DNA of 64,000 nucleotides from Kytococcus sedentarius DSM 20547 (GCF_000023925.1 NC_013169.1:2170001-2234000), one strand, 5' to 3'. Shown: positions 32,986-43,124, numbered from the stretch's first letter. Notes: generated by a model from the sequence alone, not told the origin. A program made the numbers and translations.

Positions 32986-35513
32986 CATGCCCCGTGCCGC
33001 TCCTGCGAGCGCAGCACCTCCGTCAGGACCGCCCGCTGGTCGACCATGCTGCGGCGCACCGCGGGCGAGACCGTGCCACCGGCCAGGACGGCGTCCACCG
33101 CGTCGGCCGTGGCCTGCGTGGGCACCGGCAGCGGGAACGCGAGCTGGGCCACACGGGCCAGCGCGTCCTCCCCGACCACGCCGGAGAGGGCCGGCACCTC
33201 CGTGAGGTAGCGCTCCACGTAGCCCGCGAGCACCTCCGGCTCGCCGGAGGACCAAAAGCCCTGTGCGAGGTTGTTCCGCTCATAGTTGCTGCGGCCGGAC
33301 TCCCGGCCCGCAAGCTCCGCCCACGCCCAGGCCTTCGACTCCGCATCGGGCTGCGCGGCCCGCGCCATGAGCGCCGAGAGCTGCCCGGAGAGCGACGTGT
33401 CGTGCTGCGCCATGAGCTCCAGCTCGCCGTCCAGGGCCCCGAGCTGCGCCAGGCGCTTGACGGCCTGCCACCGGAAGTCGTCATCGGCCTCCAGGCCCTC
33501 GGGCAGGTCCTGCCCCCGCGCCCAGCGGCGCAGCTCCTCGGCATCGGAGGAACAGCTGGCCACCACCCGGGCCCCGAGCCACGCGGTCGTCGTGCCCGGC
33601 TCGGCGGTGGCCGTGCGCTCCCGGCCCGCGGCCGCGAGCGCCTCGAGCAGACCCTCCCGCTCGGCGGCGGGGACCATGGTGCGCACGAAGCGTGCGGTGG
33701 AGGCACCGGCCGTGGCCAGGATCGAGGCGTCGGACTCCGCCGGGAAGGCCCGGGTGAAGGTCGCCACGAGCTCGCGCGGGTCGGTCTCCCCCTCGGCCAC
33801 CGCATCGAAGAGGGCGGCCCACAACATCGCCCGCGTCACCGGCTCGTCCACCTGCGGCAGCTGAGCGGGCAGCGCGGCCAGGGACTCCGCATCGAGCACC
33901 GCCGTGGCCCAGGTGGTGTCGGCGGCGTTGGGGACCACCAGGCGCGGCACGGGGCGGCCCGCCAGCTCCGGCACCTCCACGCGGTCGGCGTCCAGCTCCA
34001 GCTCCACCTCCCAGGCGCGGTCGCCGTCGGTCCACCCCGCGATGGTGAGGGCGTGGGGGCGGTTCGCCGGCGCACCGGCGGCATCCTGCGGCTGGTCGCG
34101 CACGACCGTCGCCGTCTCGATGACCGGCACCCCGTCGGCGTCCTGCCGCGTGGTGAGCTCCACCGAGATCCGGTCGAGCCCCGCGGTCTCCAACCACGCC
34201 GCCGCCCAGCCCTGGACGTCACGACCGGACGCGCTCTCCATGGACCCCAGGAAGTCCGCCAGCGTGGCGTTGCCGTAGGCGTGCGTGGTGAGGTGGTCGC
34301 GCACGCCTGAGATGAAGTGCTCGTCCCCCATCCACTCGATGAGCTGCCGCAGCGCCGAGGCGCCCTTGGCGTAGCTGATGCCGTCGAAGTTCTGCAGCGC
34401 GGTGTCGCCGTCGTGCGCCGGGGCGCCGGCCACCGGGTGGGTGGAGGGCGAGCGCTCGGCGGCGTACCCCCACGGCTTGCGACCGACGCCGAAGTCCACC
34501 CAGGCCTCGGTGAACTCGGTGGCCGCGACGCACGCGCGGTGCGCCATGTACTCGGCGAACGACTCGTTGAGCCACAGGTCGTCCCACCAGACGGGGGTCA
34601 CCAGGTCGCCGAACCACATGTGCGCCATCTCGTGGGCGATGGTGTTCGTGCGTGAGAGCAGGCCCTGCCGGGTGATCGCCCCCTGGAAGACGAACTGGTC
34701 CCGGAAGGTCACGCAGCCGGGGTTCTCCATGGCACCGGCGTTGAACTCCGGCACGAAGATCTGGTGGTACTCGCCGAACGGGTAGTCGATGCCGAAGAGC
34801 TCGTGGAAGTAGCTCATGCACTGGCGGGTGACCTCGAACATCTGCGGGGCCTGGGCCGCAAGCTCCTCGGCCAGCGAGGCCCGGGCGTGCAGCACCAGCG
34901 GCACCACCTGGCCGTCCGGGCCGCGCCAGGTGTCGCGCTGCTGCACGTACGGCCCGGCGCACACGGTGACGAAGTAGGTGGACAGCGGCTTGGTGGTGGC
35001 CAGGCGCCACTGCCCGTCACCCTCGTGGACCGGGTCGCCGTTGCCGGTGACGACCCACTCCCGGGGCGCGGTGACCGTCACCGTGTAGGGCGCCTTGAGG
35101 TCCGGCTGGTCGAAGCAGGCGAAGACCTTGGGCGCGGCGTCCAGGAAGAGGTGCCCGTAGACGTACTCCCGGTGGTCCTCGGGGTCCACCGACCGGTGCA
35201 GCCCCTGGCCGTCGTTGGAGAAGGGCATGGTGGCGCGCACGCAGAGGGTGTTGCGCCCCTCGTCCGGCGTGATCGGCAGGCGCCCGTCGACGACCGTGGC
35301 TGGGTCCAGCGCCACGTCGTTCAGCTCCACCTCGTGGACGTCGACCGCCTTGAGGTCCACGAAGGTCGGCTCGGCCGCAGCGGCCCGGAAGACGATCCGG
35401 GTGTCGGACTCGAAGGTCGTCGAGCTGGTTGTCAGGTCCAGGTCCACCTCCATCGACTCCACGTCGATGAGGGACGCACGGGCCTGGGCTTCGTCACGGG
35501 TCAGCGAGGGCAT
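32985..35513 (-). CDS. pepN: Aminopeptidase N (M1 family)
   Basis: The 842-residue zinc peptidase has the exopeptidase motif GAMENPG and the zinc site HEMAHMWFGDLVT followed by the third ligand in WLNESFAEY. The C-terminal ERAP1-like helical domain (about residues 520-830) is present. It removes N-terminal amino acids from peptides in the cytoplasm. I chose ATG 35513 (MPSLTRDEAQA) since CAGGAT lies seven bases upstream; ATG 35522 adds three residues. Confidence 0.95.
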   Translation of the reverse strand: MPSLTRDEAQARASLIDVESMEVDLDLTTSSTTFESDTRIVFRAAAAEPTFVDLKAVDVHEVELNDVALDPATVVDGRLPITPDEGRNTLCVRATMPFSNDGQGLHRSVDPEDHREYVYGHLFLDAAPKVFACFDQPDLKAPYTVTVTAPREWVVTGNGDPVHEGDGQWRLATTKPLSTYFVTVCAGPYVQQRDTWRGPDGQVVPLVLHARASLAEELAAQAPQMFEVTRQCMSYFHELFGIDYPFGEYHQIFVPEFNAGAMENPGCVTFRDQFVFQGAITRQGLLSRTNTIAHEMAHMWFGDLVTPVWWDDLWLNESFAEYMAHRACVAATEFTEAWVDFGVGRKPWGYAAERSPSTHPVAGAPAHDGDTALQNFDGISYAKGASALRQLIEWMGDEHFISGVRDHLTTHAYGNATLADFLGSMESASGRDVQGWAAAWLETAGLDRISVELTTRQDADGVPVIETATVVRDQPQDAAGAPANRPHALTIAGWTDGDRAWEVELELDADRVEVPELAGRPVPRLVVPNAADTTWATAVLDAESLAALPAQLPQVDEPVTRAMLWAALFDAVAEGETDPRELVATFTRAFPAESDASILATAGASTARFVRTMVPAAEREGLLEALAAAGRERTATAEPGTTTAWLGARVVASCSSDAEELRRWARGQDLPEGLEADDDFRWQAVKRLAQLGALDGELELMAQHDTSLSGQLSALMARAAQPDAESKAWAWAELAGRESGRSNYERNNLAQGFWSSGEPEVLAGYVERYLTEVPALSGVVGEDALARVAQLAFPLPVPTQATADAVDAVLAGGTVSPAVRRSMVDQRAVLTEVLRSQERHGA

Positions 35514-35562
35514 GGGCCCCATCCTGCCTGTCCCGCCGCGACCCCCACCACCCGGTTGATGC

Positions 35563-36420
35563 TCAACGCCCGGTGCCGTGCCGCGCCATCGCCTCCAGGC
35601 GCGCCACCCGCTGGTCCATCGGCGGGTGGGTGGAGAACAGCTTGGCCACGTCGCTGCCCCGGAAGGGGTTCGCGATCATCATGTGGCTCACGCTCTCGAG
35701 CCTGGGCTCGGGACGCAGCGGGCGCGCCGAGGCGCCGGCCTCGATCTTGCGGAGCGCACTGGCCAGCGCGAGCGGGTCACCGGTCAGGTGGGCTCCGTCC
35801 TCGTCCGCGTCGAACTCGCGGGTGCGGCTGATCGCCAGCTGGATCACGGTCGCCCCCAGCGGCGCCAACAGGGCCATCGCCAGCATCGCCAGCGGGTTCG
35901 GACGGTCCTGCCCGCCGCCGAAGAAGAACATCATCTGCGCGATGGAGGTGATCACACCGGAGATCGCCGAGGCCACCGCCGAGGTGAGGATGTCGCGGTT
36001 GTAGACGTGCATGAGCTCGTGGCCAAGCACGCCGCGCAGCTCCCGCTCGTCGAGCAGCCCCAGGATGCCCGTGGTGCAGCAGACCGCCGCGTTCTGCGGG
36101 TTGCGGCCGGTGGCGAAGGCGTTCGGGGCGCTGGTGGGCGAGATGTACAGGCGCGGCATCGGCTGCCCCGCCGTGGCCGCGAGCTCGGTGACGATGCGGT
36201 GCATCTCCGGCGCCTCGTGCGGCCCCACCTCGCGGGCCCGCATCGCGCGGATCGCCAGCTTGTCGGAGTTCCAGTACGTGTACGCCGTGGAGAGCAGGCC
36301 GAAGACGGCGAAGAGCCAGATGAAGCGGCCGCCGCCGATGAGCGCCCCCATCGCCAGGAAGAGGGCCCAGATGAGCGCGAACAACAGCGTGGTCTTCAAA
36401 CCGTTGTGATGCTTCCTCAT
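35563..36420 (-). CDS. htpX: Membrane zinc protease HtpX (M48B)
   Basis: The 285-residue protein has N-terminal membrane helices (about residues 8-44), the zinc motif VLGHELMHVYNRD, further helices (about 145-195) and the third ligand Glu in SRTREFDADEDGA. HtpX degrades damaged membrane proteins on the cytoplasmic side. ATG 36420 lies six bases after CAGGAT, suggesting a leaderless mRNA. It is divergent from an MFS transporter with a 42-base spacer and just upstream of pepN on the same strand. Confidence 0.95.
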   Translation of the reverse strand: MRKHHNGLKTTLLFALIWALFLAMGALIGGGRFIWLFAVFGLLSTAYTYWNSDKLAIRAMRAREVGPHEAPEMHRIVTELAATAGQPMPRLYISPTSAPNAFATGRNPQNAAVCCTTGILGLLDERELRGVLGHELMHVYNRDILTSAVASAISGVITSIAQMMFFFGGGQDRPNPLAMLAMALLAPLGATVIQLAISRTREFDADEDGAHLTGDPLALASALRKIEAGASARPLRPEPRLESVSHMMIANPFRGSDVAKLFSTHPPMDQRVARLEAMARHGTGR

Positions 36421-36462
36421 GGCCGAATCCTGCCACTGCCCGCAGCCTCCTAGACTGACCGG

Positions 36463-37908
36463 GTGACAGATCCCTCCCGCTCCCCCTCCACCGAGACCGC
36501 GGGCTGGAAGCTCCTCGCCGTCCTGCTGGTGCCGCTGTTCATGGCCTTGGTGGCCGTCTCCGTGGTGAACGTGGCGCTGGCCCCCATCGGCGACTCCCTG
36601 GAGGCCTCCTCCTCCCAGTTGCAGTGGGTGGTCTCCGGCTACGCCCTGGCCTTCGGGGTGCTGCTGGTGCCCGCGGGCCGACTGGGCGACCTCATCGGCC
36701 GCCGGCGGCTCCTGCTGCTCGGCGTGGGCGTGTTCACCGCCGGCTCCCTCGGCGCCGCGGTGGCCCCCTCCTCGGAGTTCCTCAACGCCGCGCGCGTGGC
36801 GCAGGGCCTCGGCTCGGGCCTCATCAACCCGCAGACGATCGGCCTGATCCAGAAGCACTTCACCGGCCAGTCCCGCGCGCGGGCCTTCGCGACCATGGCC
36901 ACCACGGTCGCGCTCGCCACCGCCGTGGGACCGGTGCTGGGCGGCTTCCTCATCGAGGTGCTCGGGCCGGAGGCGGGCTGGCGGTGGATGTTCGCCCTCA
37001 ACGTGCCGCTGGGCGTGGCGACCGTGGTGCTCGGCCTGCGCTGGCTGCCCGACGACAGCGCCGCCCGGGGCTCCAAGCCGGACCTCGACCCGTGGGGCAC
37101 CCTCCTGCTCGGGGCGACGGTGCTGAGCGTGATGTTCCCCTTCGTGGAGCGTCGCGGGGGCGTGCTGGGGTGGGCGCCGCTGGCGCTCGGGGCCCTGCTG
37201 CTGGTGGCCTTCCTGGCCTGGGAGCGCCGGTACCGCGCCGCCGGACGGGCCCCGGTGGTGGACCTGAGCATGTTCTCCAGCGAGCCCTTCCGCAACGGCA
37301 TCGCCGTGGTCTCCATCCACTTCCTGGGCGCCACCAGCATCTTCCTGGTGATCCCGCTGTGGATGCAGATGCATCTGGGGCACAGCGCGTTCGCCGCGGC
37401 CCTGGTGCTGCTGCCCTCCTCGGTGGCCGCGGGGCTCTCTGCCCAGTTCGCCGGGCGGCGGGTGCTGCAGTGGGGGCGCAAGCTGGTCATCGGCGGCTTC
37501 TGCGTGGTGATCTCCGCGCTGCTGCTGATGGCGGTGCTGACGCCCTTCATCGAGGACGGCCGCCTGCCGTGGTGGACGGCCGCGTTCGCCGCCGTCCTCA
37601 TCGGCCTGGGCCAGGGCAGCGTGGTCAGCCCGAACACGACCCTGACGCTGCAGGCCATGGACTCCCGCCAGGGCGGGGTCGCCGGGGGACTCATGTCGCT
37701 CGGACAGCGCGTGGGCACCGCGATCGGCACCGCCCTGGTGCCGGGCGTGCTCTTCGCGATGGTGGGCGCCGGCCACCCCTGGTCGGACGCCTTCCGCGTC
37801 ACCCTCCTGACCATCGTGGTCATCGCAGCGATCGCCCTGGCGATCAGCGTGGTCGACCTGCGGCGTGAACAGCGCGAGCGCACGAACTCCCCGGAAGGAG
37901 CCCGATGA
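36463..37908 (+). CDS. MFS drug-efflux transporter (DHA2, EmrB/QacA type)
   Basis: The 481-residue protein has 14 predicted helices and the DHA2 motifs LGDLIGRRRLLLLG and ATAVGPVLGGFLIE (motif C, antiporters). It probably exports hydrophobic or cationic toxic compounds by proton antiport; substrate unknown. GTG 36463 lies six bases after TAGACT, a leaderless pattern. The stop overlaps the rarD start by four bases, so the two are coupled. Confidence 0.88.
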   Translation: MTDPSRSPSTETAGWKLLAVLLVPLFMALVAVSVVNVALAPIGDSLEASSSQLQWVVSGYALAFGVLLVPAGRLGDLIGRRRLLLLGVGVFTAGSLGAAVAPSSEFLNAARVAQGLGSGLINPQTIGLIQKHFTGQSRARAFATMATTVALATAVGPVLGGFLIEVLGPEAGWRWMFALNVPLGVATVVLGLRWLPDDSAARGSKPDLDPWGTLLLGATVLSVMFPFVERRGGVLGWAPLALGALLLVAFLAWERRYRAAGRAPVVDLSMFSSEPFRNGIAVVSIHFLGATSIFLVIPLWMQMHLGHSAFAAALVLLPSSVAAGLSAQFAGRRVLQWGRKLVIGGFCVVISALLLMAVLTPFIEDGRLPWWTAAFAAVLIGLGQGSVVSPNTTLTLQAMDSRQGGVAGGLMSLGQRVGTAIGTALVPGVLFAMVGAGHPWSDAFRVTLLTIVVIAAIALAISVVDLRREQRERTNSPEGAR

Positions 37909-38909
37909 CCTCCCAGACCCCTGCCGGGAACGACACCCCGACACCCGGTGGCGGCACCCGGGCGCCCGCCCCGTGGGGCGTGGCCTACGGCTTCGGCGCC
38001 TACCTGCTGTGGGGCGCCTTCCCGCTGTACTTCGCAGCCCTGGCCCCTGCGGGCCCGTGGGAGATCCTCGCCCACCGGGTGGTGTGGTCCCTCGTCTTCT
38101 GCCTGCTGCTGCTCGGCGCGCTGCGCCAGCTCGGTGCGCTGCGCTCGCTGTTCACGCCGGCCCGCCGCGCGGTGACCATGGTCGCCGCGGGGGTGACGAT
38201 CGGCATCAACTGGACGATCTACGTGGCCGCCGTGACCACGGGGCACGTCACCGAGGCCGCGCTGGGCTACTTCATGAACCCGCTGGCCACGGTCATCATC
38301 GGCGTGGTCGTCCTGCGCGAGAAGCTGCGCCCGATGCAGTGGGTGGCCGTCGCCATCGCGTCGGTGGCCGCGGTCTACCTGACGATCGACTACGGCCAGC
38401 CGCCGTGGATCTCCCTCTCGCTGGCCCTCAGCTTCGCCACCTACGGCCTGATCAAGAAGCAGGTGGGCGGCAAGGTCTCGGCCGTGCACTCGCTCACCGC
38501 CGAGACGATCGCCCTGTTCCCGGTGGCCGTCGCCATCCTGGTGTGGCTGGCCCTGTCCCCCGCCGGGTCGACCGTCACCCACCAGACCTTCACCGGCCAC
38601 GGGGTGGACCACATGCTCTGGCTGGCCTCCGCCGGCATCGCGACGGCGATCCCGCTGCTGCTCTTCGCGGCCGCGGCCTCCCGGGTGACCCTGGTGACCA
38701 TCGGCCTGCTGCAGTTCGTCACCCCCATCCTGCAGCTGTTGGTGGGCGTGACGATCATGGGCGAGACCATGCCCGCCAGCCGGTGGGTCGGGTTCGGGAT
38801 CGTCTGGGTGGCCCTGGTGGTGCTGATGGCGGACACCGTGGCCGCGGCCGGACGACGCCGTCGCCACGACCGGCTGGCCCGATCCGCGACGAGCCTCTCG
38901 GGCACCTGA
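37905..38909 (+). CDS. rarD: RarD-type EamA permease
   Basis: The 334-residue protein has ten predicted helices and matches RarD (GAYLLWGAFPLYFAAL, EILAHRVVWS, INWTIYVAAVTTGHVTEAALGYFMNPL, LQFVTPILQLLVGV). RarD of E. coli causes chloramphenicol resistance only in some backgrounds, and its physiological substrate is unclear. ATG overlap with the MFS gene shows cotranscription. A Pro/Gly/Thr-rich stretch of 20 residues precedes the first helix. Confidence 0.9.
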   Translation: MTSQTPAGNDTPTPGGGTRAPAPWGVAYGFGAYLLWGAFPLYFAALAPAGPWEILAHRVVWSLVFCLLLLGALRQLGALRSLFTPARRAVTMVAAGVTIGINWTIYVAAVTTGHVTEAALGYFMNPLATVIIGVVVLREKLRPMQWVAVAIASVAAVYLTIDYGQPPWISLSLALSFATYGLIKKQVGGKVSAVHSLTAETIALFPVAVAILVWLALSPAGSTVTHQTFTGHGVDHMLWLASAGIATAIPLLLFAAAASRVTLVTIGLLQFVTPILQLLVGVTIMGETMPASRWVGFGIVWVALVVLMADTVAAAGRRRRHDRLARSATSLSGT

Positions 38910-39015
38910 GCCAGGCGGGGTGAGCCAAGCGGGGTGATCAGGCCCGGCGCAGGGACCCGCTGGTCCCGGGCGCGGGCACCCGGGACCGGCGGGCTGGCGC
39001 CTCCCGGCACCCACC

Positions 39016-39048
39016 GGTCACTGACCGGTCACCGGGCGTTCACCACGC
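39016..39048 (+). promoter_or_regulatory. PHO box: three 11-bp direct repeats before phoX
   Basis: GGTCACTGACC, GGTCACCGGGC and GTTCACCACGC are contiguous 11-bp units each starting G(G/T)TCAC. This matches the GTTCACC direct-repeat PHO box bound by PhoP in Streptomyces and relatives. It lies 92 bases upstream of the phoX start, inside a 231-base spacer that otherwise shows no gene. Confidence 0.8.
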
Positions 39049-39140
39049 CAACACCAGCGGTCCATGTGCTCTCCCTAGGGTCACGGACTGGGCCCTCACG
39101 CCCACCACCCCTCGTCCATCCCGACCCCTGCGGAGAACCC

Positions 39141-41210
39141 ATGCGCAACGAAGGCCGTCGCCTCCTGCCCCTCCTGACCCAGCCCCTCACCGGTGGCCGT
39201 CAGTCCATGACCTGCAAGTACCGCTGCGCCGACCAGTGCGCGCAGCCCACGCCGAACACCTCCGACAACACCTACTTCGGCGACGTCGTGGCCGACGGCG
39301 CCAGCCGCCGCCAGGTGCTCCTGGCCGGCGGCCTGGGCCTCGCGGCCGCCGCTGCGGCCGGGACCGCCAACATGCCGTCCGCCGGCGCCGCGAACGTGCA
39401 GACCGAGGGCGCGAACGTCCTGGGCTTCGACCCGATCGTCCCCACCCCCGCCGACGTGGACGAGCTCCGCGTGCCGGACGGCTTCGAGTGGAAGGCCATC
39501 TCCAGCTGGGGTGACCCCATCCGCGCCGGTGCCCCGAAGCTGGACTTCGAGAACCAGACCGAGGCCGCGCAGCTCGAGCAGGTCGGCTACAACGCCGACT
39601 TCGTCACCGTGGTCCCCACCGGCAAGCACACCGCCGTCCTGGGCTTCAACAACGAGTACGTGAACCCCGAGCTGATGTGGCAGTCCGCCGCCGACGGCGA
39701 GGACCTCACCGACGAGCAGATCCGCATCACGATGGCGGCGCACGGCCTGACCATCGTCGGCCTGAAGCGCGGCAACGACAAGCAGTTCTACCGCCACGAC
39801 CTGTCCTCCCCGCTGAACCGCCGCATCCACATGGGCACCGAGTTCACCCTCACCGGTGCCGCGGCCGGCCACGACCTCATGAAGACCTCCGCCGACCCGA
39901 GCGGCACGGTCGTGCTGGGCACGAACAACAACTGCGCCGGTGGCCTGACCCCCTGGGGCACCATCCTCTCCGGTGAGGAGAACTGGCACGGGTACTTCGC
40001 CGGCGCCGGCGCCCCGGCCGAGATGGCCGAGGAGATCGAGCGCTACGGCATCGGCGACGAGGGCCGCTTCGCCTGGGAGAAGGTCGACGACCGCTTCTCG
40101 CTGGCCGCCGAGCCGAACGAGACCCACCGCTTCGGCTACATCGTGGAGGTCGACCCCACCGACCCGACCTCGACGCCGGTGAAGCACACCGCCCTGGGCC
40201 GCTTCAAGCACGAGGGCGGCAACACGATCATCGCCGACAACGGCAAGGTCGTGGTCTACATGGGCGACGACGAGCGCTACGACTACATGTACAAGTTCGT
40301 CTCCGCCGGCACCTACAAGGAGGGCGACAAGAAGCACAACATGTCGCTGCTCTCCGAGGGCGACCTCTACGTCGCCAAGTTCACCGGCGACGGCTTCGAG
40401 GACGGCGTCTGCGACGGCACCGGCACCTGGATCCCGCTGGTCAAGGACGGCAAGAGCGCCGTCGAGGGCATGTCCGTGGCCGAGGTGCTCATCTTCACCC
40501 GCATCGCCGCCGACAAGGTGGGCCCCACCAAGATGGACCGCCCCGAGGACGTCGAGCCCAACCCGGTCAACCGCAAGATCTACGCCGCGCTGACCAACAA
40601 CTCCAAGCGCTCGCCCTCCGAGATCGACGAGGCCAACCCGCGCGCCGAGAACAAGCACGGCCACATCATCGAGCTCACCGAGGCCGGTGGCGACCACACG
40701 GCCGAGGAGTTCACGTGGATGCTGGTGCTCATCGCCGGTGACCCCACCGACCCCACCACCTACTTCGCCGGCTACGACAAGTCCCGGGTGGCCCCCATCT
40801 CCTGCCCGGACAACGTGGCCTTCGACTCGGTGGGCAACCTGTGGATCGCCACCGACGGCATGCCCAGCGGCCTCGGTCACTGCGACGGCCTCTACATCAT
40901 GCCGGTGGAGGGTGAGGACCGCGGCAAGCTGCAGCAGTTCCTCTCCGTCCCCGCCGCCGCCGAGTGCTGCGGCCCCTGGATCGGCGCTGACGGCACCTCG
41001 GTGTTCATCGCCGTCCAGCACCCCGGTGAGGCCGACGGCGCGTCCCCGGCCCACCCGGTCTCGGTCTTCCCCTACGACGACTACCGCCAGCCGCGTCCGG
41101 CCGTCGTCGAGGTGAAGCGCAAGGCCGGTGGCCCGATCATCGACACCGGCGTCGCGTCCGGTTCGGCCTTCGGCAACGCCCAGGCCCGCGTGGGTTCGCT
41201 CCTCGGCTGA
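39141..41210 (+). CDS. phoX: PhoX-family alkaline phosphatase, Tat-exported
   Basis: The 689-residue protein has an N-terminal cytosolic segment with CKYRCADQCAQPTPNTSDNTYFGD, then a Tat signal ([21 protein letters not shown], about residues 60-80) and the PhoX beta-propeller domain (DUF839). PhoX uses Ca/Fe cofactors to release phosphate from organic esters outside the cell. ATG 39141 has GGAG nearby and gives the start seen in relatives; longer in-frame readings are rejected. A PHO box upstream indicates induction by phosphate limitation through PhoP. Confidence 0.94.
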   Translation: MRNEGRRLLPLLTQPLTGGRQSMTCKYRCADQCAQPTPNTSDNTYFGDVVADGASRRQVLLAGGLGLAAAAAAGTANMPSAGAANVQTEGANVLGFDPIVPTPADVDELRVPDGFEWKAISSWGDPIRAGAPKLDFENQTEAAQLEQVGYNADFVTVVPTGKHTAVLGFNNEYVNPELMWQSAADGEDLTDEQIRITMAAHGLTIVGLKRGNDKQFYRHDLSSPLNRRIHMGTEFTLTGAAAGHDLMKTSADPSGTVVLGTNNNCAGGLTPWGTILSGEENWHGYFAGAGAPAEMAEEIERYGIGDEGRFAWEKVDDRFSLAAEPNETHRFGYIVEVDPTDPTSTPVKHTALGRFKHEGGNTIIADNGKVVVYMGDDERYDYMYKFVSAGTYKEGDKKHNMSLLSEGDLYVAKFTGDGFEDGVCDGTGTWIPLVKDGKSAVEGMSVAEVLIFTRIAADKVGPTKMDRPEDVEPNPVNRKIYAALTNNSKRSPSEIDEANPRAENKHGHIIELTEAGGDHTAEEFTWMLVLIAGDPTDPTTYFAGYDKSRVAPISCPDNVAFDSVGNLWIATDGMPSGLGHCDGLYIMPVEGEDRGKLQQFLSVPAAAECCGPWIGADGTSVFIAVQHPGEADGASPAHPVSVFPYDDYRQPRPAVVEVKRKAGGPIIDTGVASGSAFGNAQARVGSLLG

Positions 41211-41222
41211 CCCTCCCCGCGC

Positions 41223-41260
41223 CAGAGCGGCCCGCTCCCCTCACGGGGCGGGCCGCTCTG
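41223..41260 (+). terminator. phoX terminator hairpin
   Basis: A 13-bp perfect stem (CAGAGCGGCCCGC, 41223-41235, with 41248-41260) follows the phoX stop by 13 bases and is followed by CTGTG, not a T-tract. Confidence 0.75.
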
Positions 41261-41353
41261 CTGTGTCGATGGGGTGAGCATCGGCCGCTCAGCCGGGCCC
41301 GCCCGGTGTCTCCCCCGCAGCGGCGCCTCACCCACCGCCCTGGGTGCGCCCCG

Positions 41354-42355
41354 TCAGGCCACGCGGTCGGCGACGGCGTGCACGAGCTGCCGCAGCGCGT
41401 CCGGCACCTCACCGTCGCCCAGCGGCTCCAGCATCGACTCGGTCTGGCGGGCGTAGGCCAGGGTGAACTCGCGGGCCTCCTGCAGGCCCGGGTGTGCGCG
41501 CAGCATGCCCAGGGCCTCGGACAGGTCCTCCTCGGCCACCGGCCCGGCGAGTAGCTCGCGCAGGCGGGCGCTCCCCGCATCGGTGCTGCGGCGGGCGAAC
41601 AACACCGGCAGCGTGGCCTTGCCCTCGCGGAGGTCGGTCCCAGGCGTCTTGCCGGACTCCTCCGCATCGGAGGCGACGTCCAACAGGTCGTCGGCCAGCT
41701 GGAAGACCAGCCCCAGGCGCTCCCCGAACGCGCCCATCAGCTCCACGGTCGCCGCGTCGCAGCCGGAGAACTGCGCCCCGTAGCACGCGGCGGCGGCGAT
41801 GAGGGCGCCGGTCTTGTCGGCGAGCACCCCGAGCAGGTGGTCCACCGGGTCGACGCCGGCGGGCACGGGCCGCTCGTCCCGGATCTGCCCCGCGCACAGG
41901 CGCACGAAGGTGTCGGCCTGCAGGCGCACCGCCTCCGGCCCCAGCTCCGCCACCAGGGCCGAGGACTTGCCGAACAGCATGTCGCCCACCACCACGGAGG
42001 TGGCGTTGCCGTAGCGGGCGTTGGCGCTGGGCACGCCCCGGCGCAGGTCGGCGTCGTCCATGACGTCGTCGTGGTAGAGCGAGGCCAGGTGCACCAGCTC
42101 CACCGCGGCGGCGGCCTTGACGACCTCGGGGGTGGGGCCGTCCCCGAGCCCGGAGACCAGCAGGGCGAGCTGGGGGCGGAAGCGCTTGCCGCCGGCCTGC
42201 ATCAGGTAGGCCGACGCCTCGGCGATGAAGGGGTCGTCGTGCTGGACAACCTCGGCCAGCAGGGCGTCGACCTGCTGCATGCCGGACGCGACGCCGCTCA
42301 GGCCCGCGTCAGGGCGCGCATTCTCCACAGTGGTTCCTCGAGTGTGCAGGGTCAT
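41354..42355 (-). CDS. Polyprenyl diphosphate synthase (menaquinone side chain)
   Basis: The 333-residue trans-prenyltransferase has both Asp-rich motifs, LYHDDVMDDADLRRG and QLADDLLDVASD, plus GGKRFRPQLALL. It adds isopentenyl units to an allylic diphosphate; the position beside menG indicates synthesis of the menaquinone tail (GrcC/HepT-like), though chain length cannot be read. It starts 11 bases after the menG stop, so the two form one operon facing away from menF. Confidence 0.93.
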   Translation of the reverse strand: MTLHTRGTTVENARPDAGLSGVASGMQQVDALLAEVVQHDDPFIAEASAYLMQAGGKRFRPQLALLVSGLGDGPTPEVVKAAAAVELVHLASLYHDDVMDDADLRRGVPSANARYGNATSVVVGDMLFGKSSALVAELGPEAVRLQADTFVRLCAGQIRDERPVPAGVDPVDHLLGVLADKTGALIAAAACYGAQFSGCDAATVELMGAFGERLGLVFQLADDLLDVASDAEESGKTPGTDLREGKATLPVLFARRSTDAGSARLRELLAGPVAEEDLSEALGMLRAHPGLQEAREFTLAYARQTESMLEPLGDGEVPDALRQLVHAVADRVA

Positions 42356-42366
42356 GGGCAGGCGAG

Positions 42367-43068
42367 TCAGCGTCCCGCGGGGCAGTGGGCCGTGTGCAGG
42401 GCGACCACGCCACCGGAGAGGTTACGCACCTCCACGCCCGTCCACCCGGCAGCCTCCACCATGCGGCGGACCCCGTCCCGGTCCGGCCAGTCCGCGATCG
42501 ACTCGGCGAGGTAGTGGTAGCTCTCCGGGTTGGAGGACACGCGGCTGGCGATCGCCGGCAGGGCCTTCATCAGGTAGGTGTCGTACACCGTCCGGAAGGG
42601 TGCGAAGGTCGGGCTGGAGAACTCGCACAGCACCAACCGGCCGCCCGGGCGGGTGACGCGTGCCATCTCACGCAGCGCCAGGGCCGGGTCGGCCACGTTG
42701 CGCAGCGCGAAGCTGATGGTGGTGACGTCGAACGATGCGTCCTCGAAGGGCAGGTCCATCGCGTCGGCGTGGGTGAACGGCATGTCCGGGCGGCGGCGTC
42801 GGCCCTCGGCGAGCATGCCCTCGGAGAAGTCGGCAGGCACGACATCGGCACCCGCATCGGCCAGCGGCTCGCTGGAGGTGCCGGTGCCGGCGCCAAGGTC
42901 CAGGATGCGCATTCCCGGACGCGGGGCGATGGTGCGGGTGACGGCTCGCCGCCAGAGGCGGGCCTGCCCCATCGACAGGACGTCGTTGGTGCAGTCGTAG
43001 CGGGGTGCGACCTCATCGAACATCGAGGAGACGTGCGAGGGGTCCTTCGCGAGGCTGGCGCGGGTCAT
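42367..43068 (-). CDS. menG: Demethylmenaquinone methyltransferase
   Basis: The 233-residue class I SAM methyltransferase has [22 protein letters not shown], the SAM motif [12 protein letters not shown] and the UbiE/MenG signature in [30 protein letters not shown]. It makes menaquinone by C-methylation of demethylmenaquinone. GAGACT lies six bases before ATG 43068. It is divergent from menF with a 56-base spacer and operonic with the polyprenyl synthase. Confidence 0.95.
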   Translation of the reverse strand: MTRASLAKDPSHVSSMFDEVAPRYDCTNDVLSMGQARLWRRAVTRTIAPRPGMRILDLGAGTGTSSEPLADAGADVVPADFSEGMLAEGRRRRPDMPFTHADAMDLPFEDASFDVTTISFALRNVADPALALREMARVTRPGGRLVLCEFSSPTFAPFRTVYDTYLMKALPAIASRVSSNPESYHYLAESIADWPDRDGVRRMVEAAGWTGVEVRNLSGGVVALHTAHCPAGR

Positions 43069-43124
43069 GGGCCCAGTCTCCCACCCGGTCACCCCAGCTC
43101 GGTGGGTGGATACGCTCACCGGCG

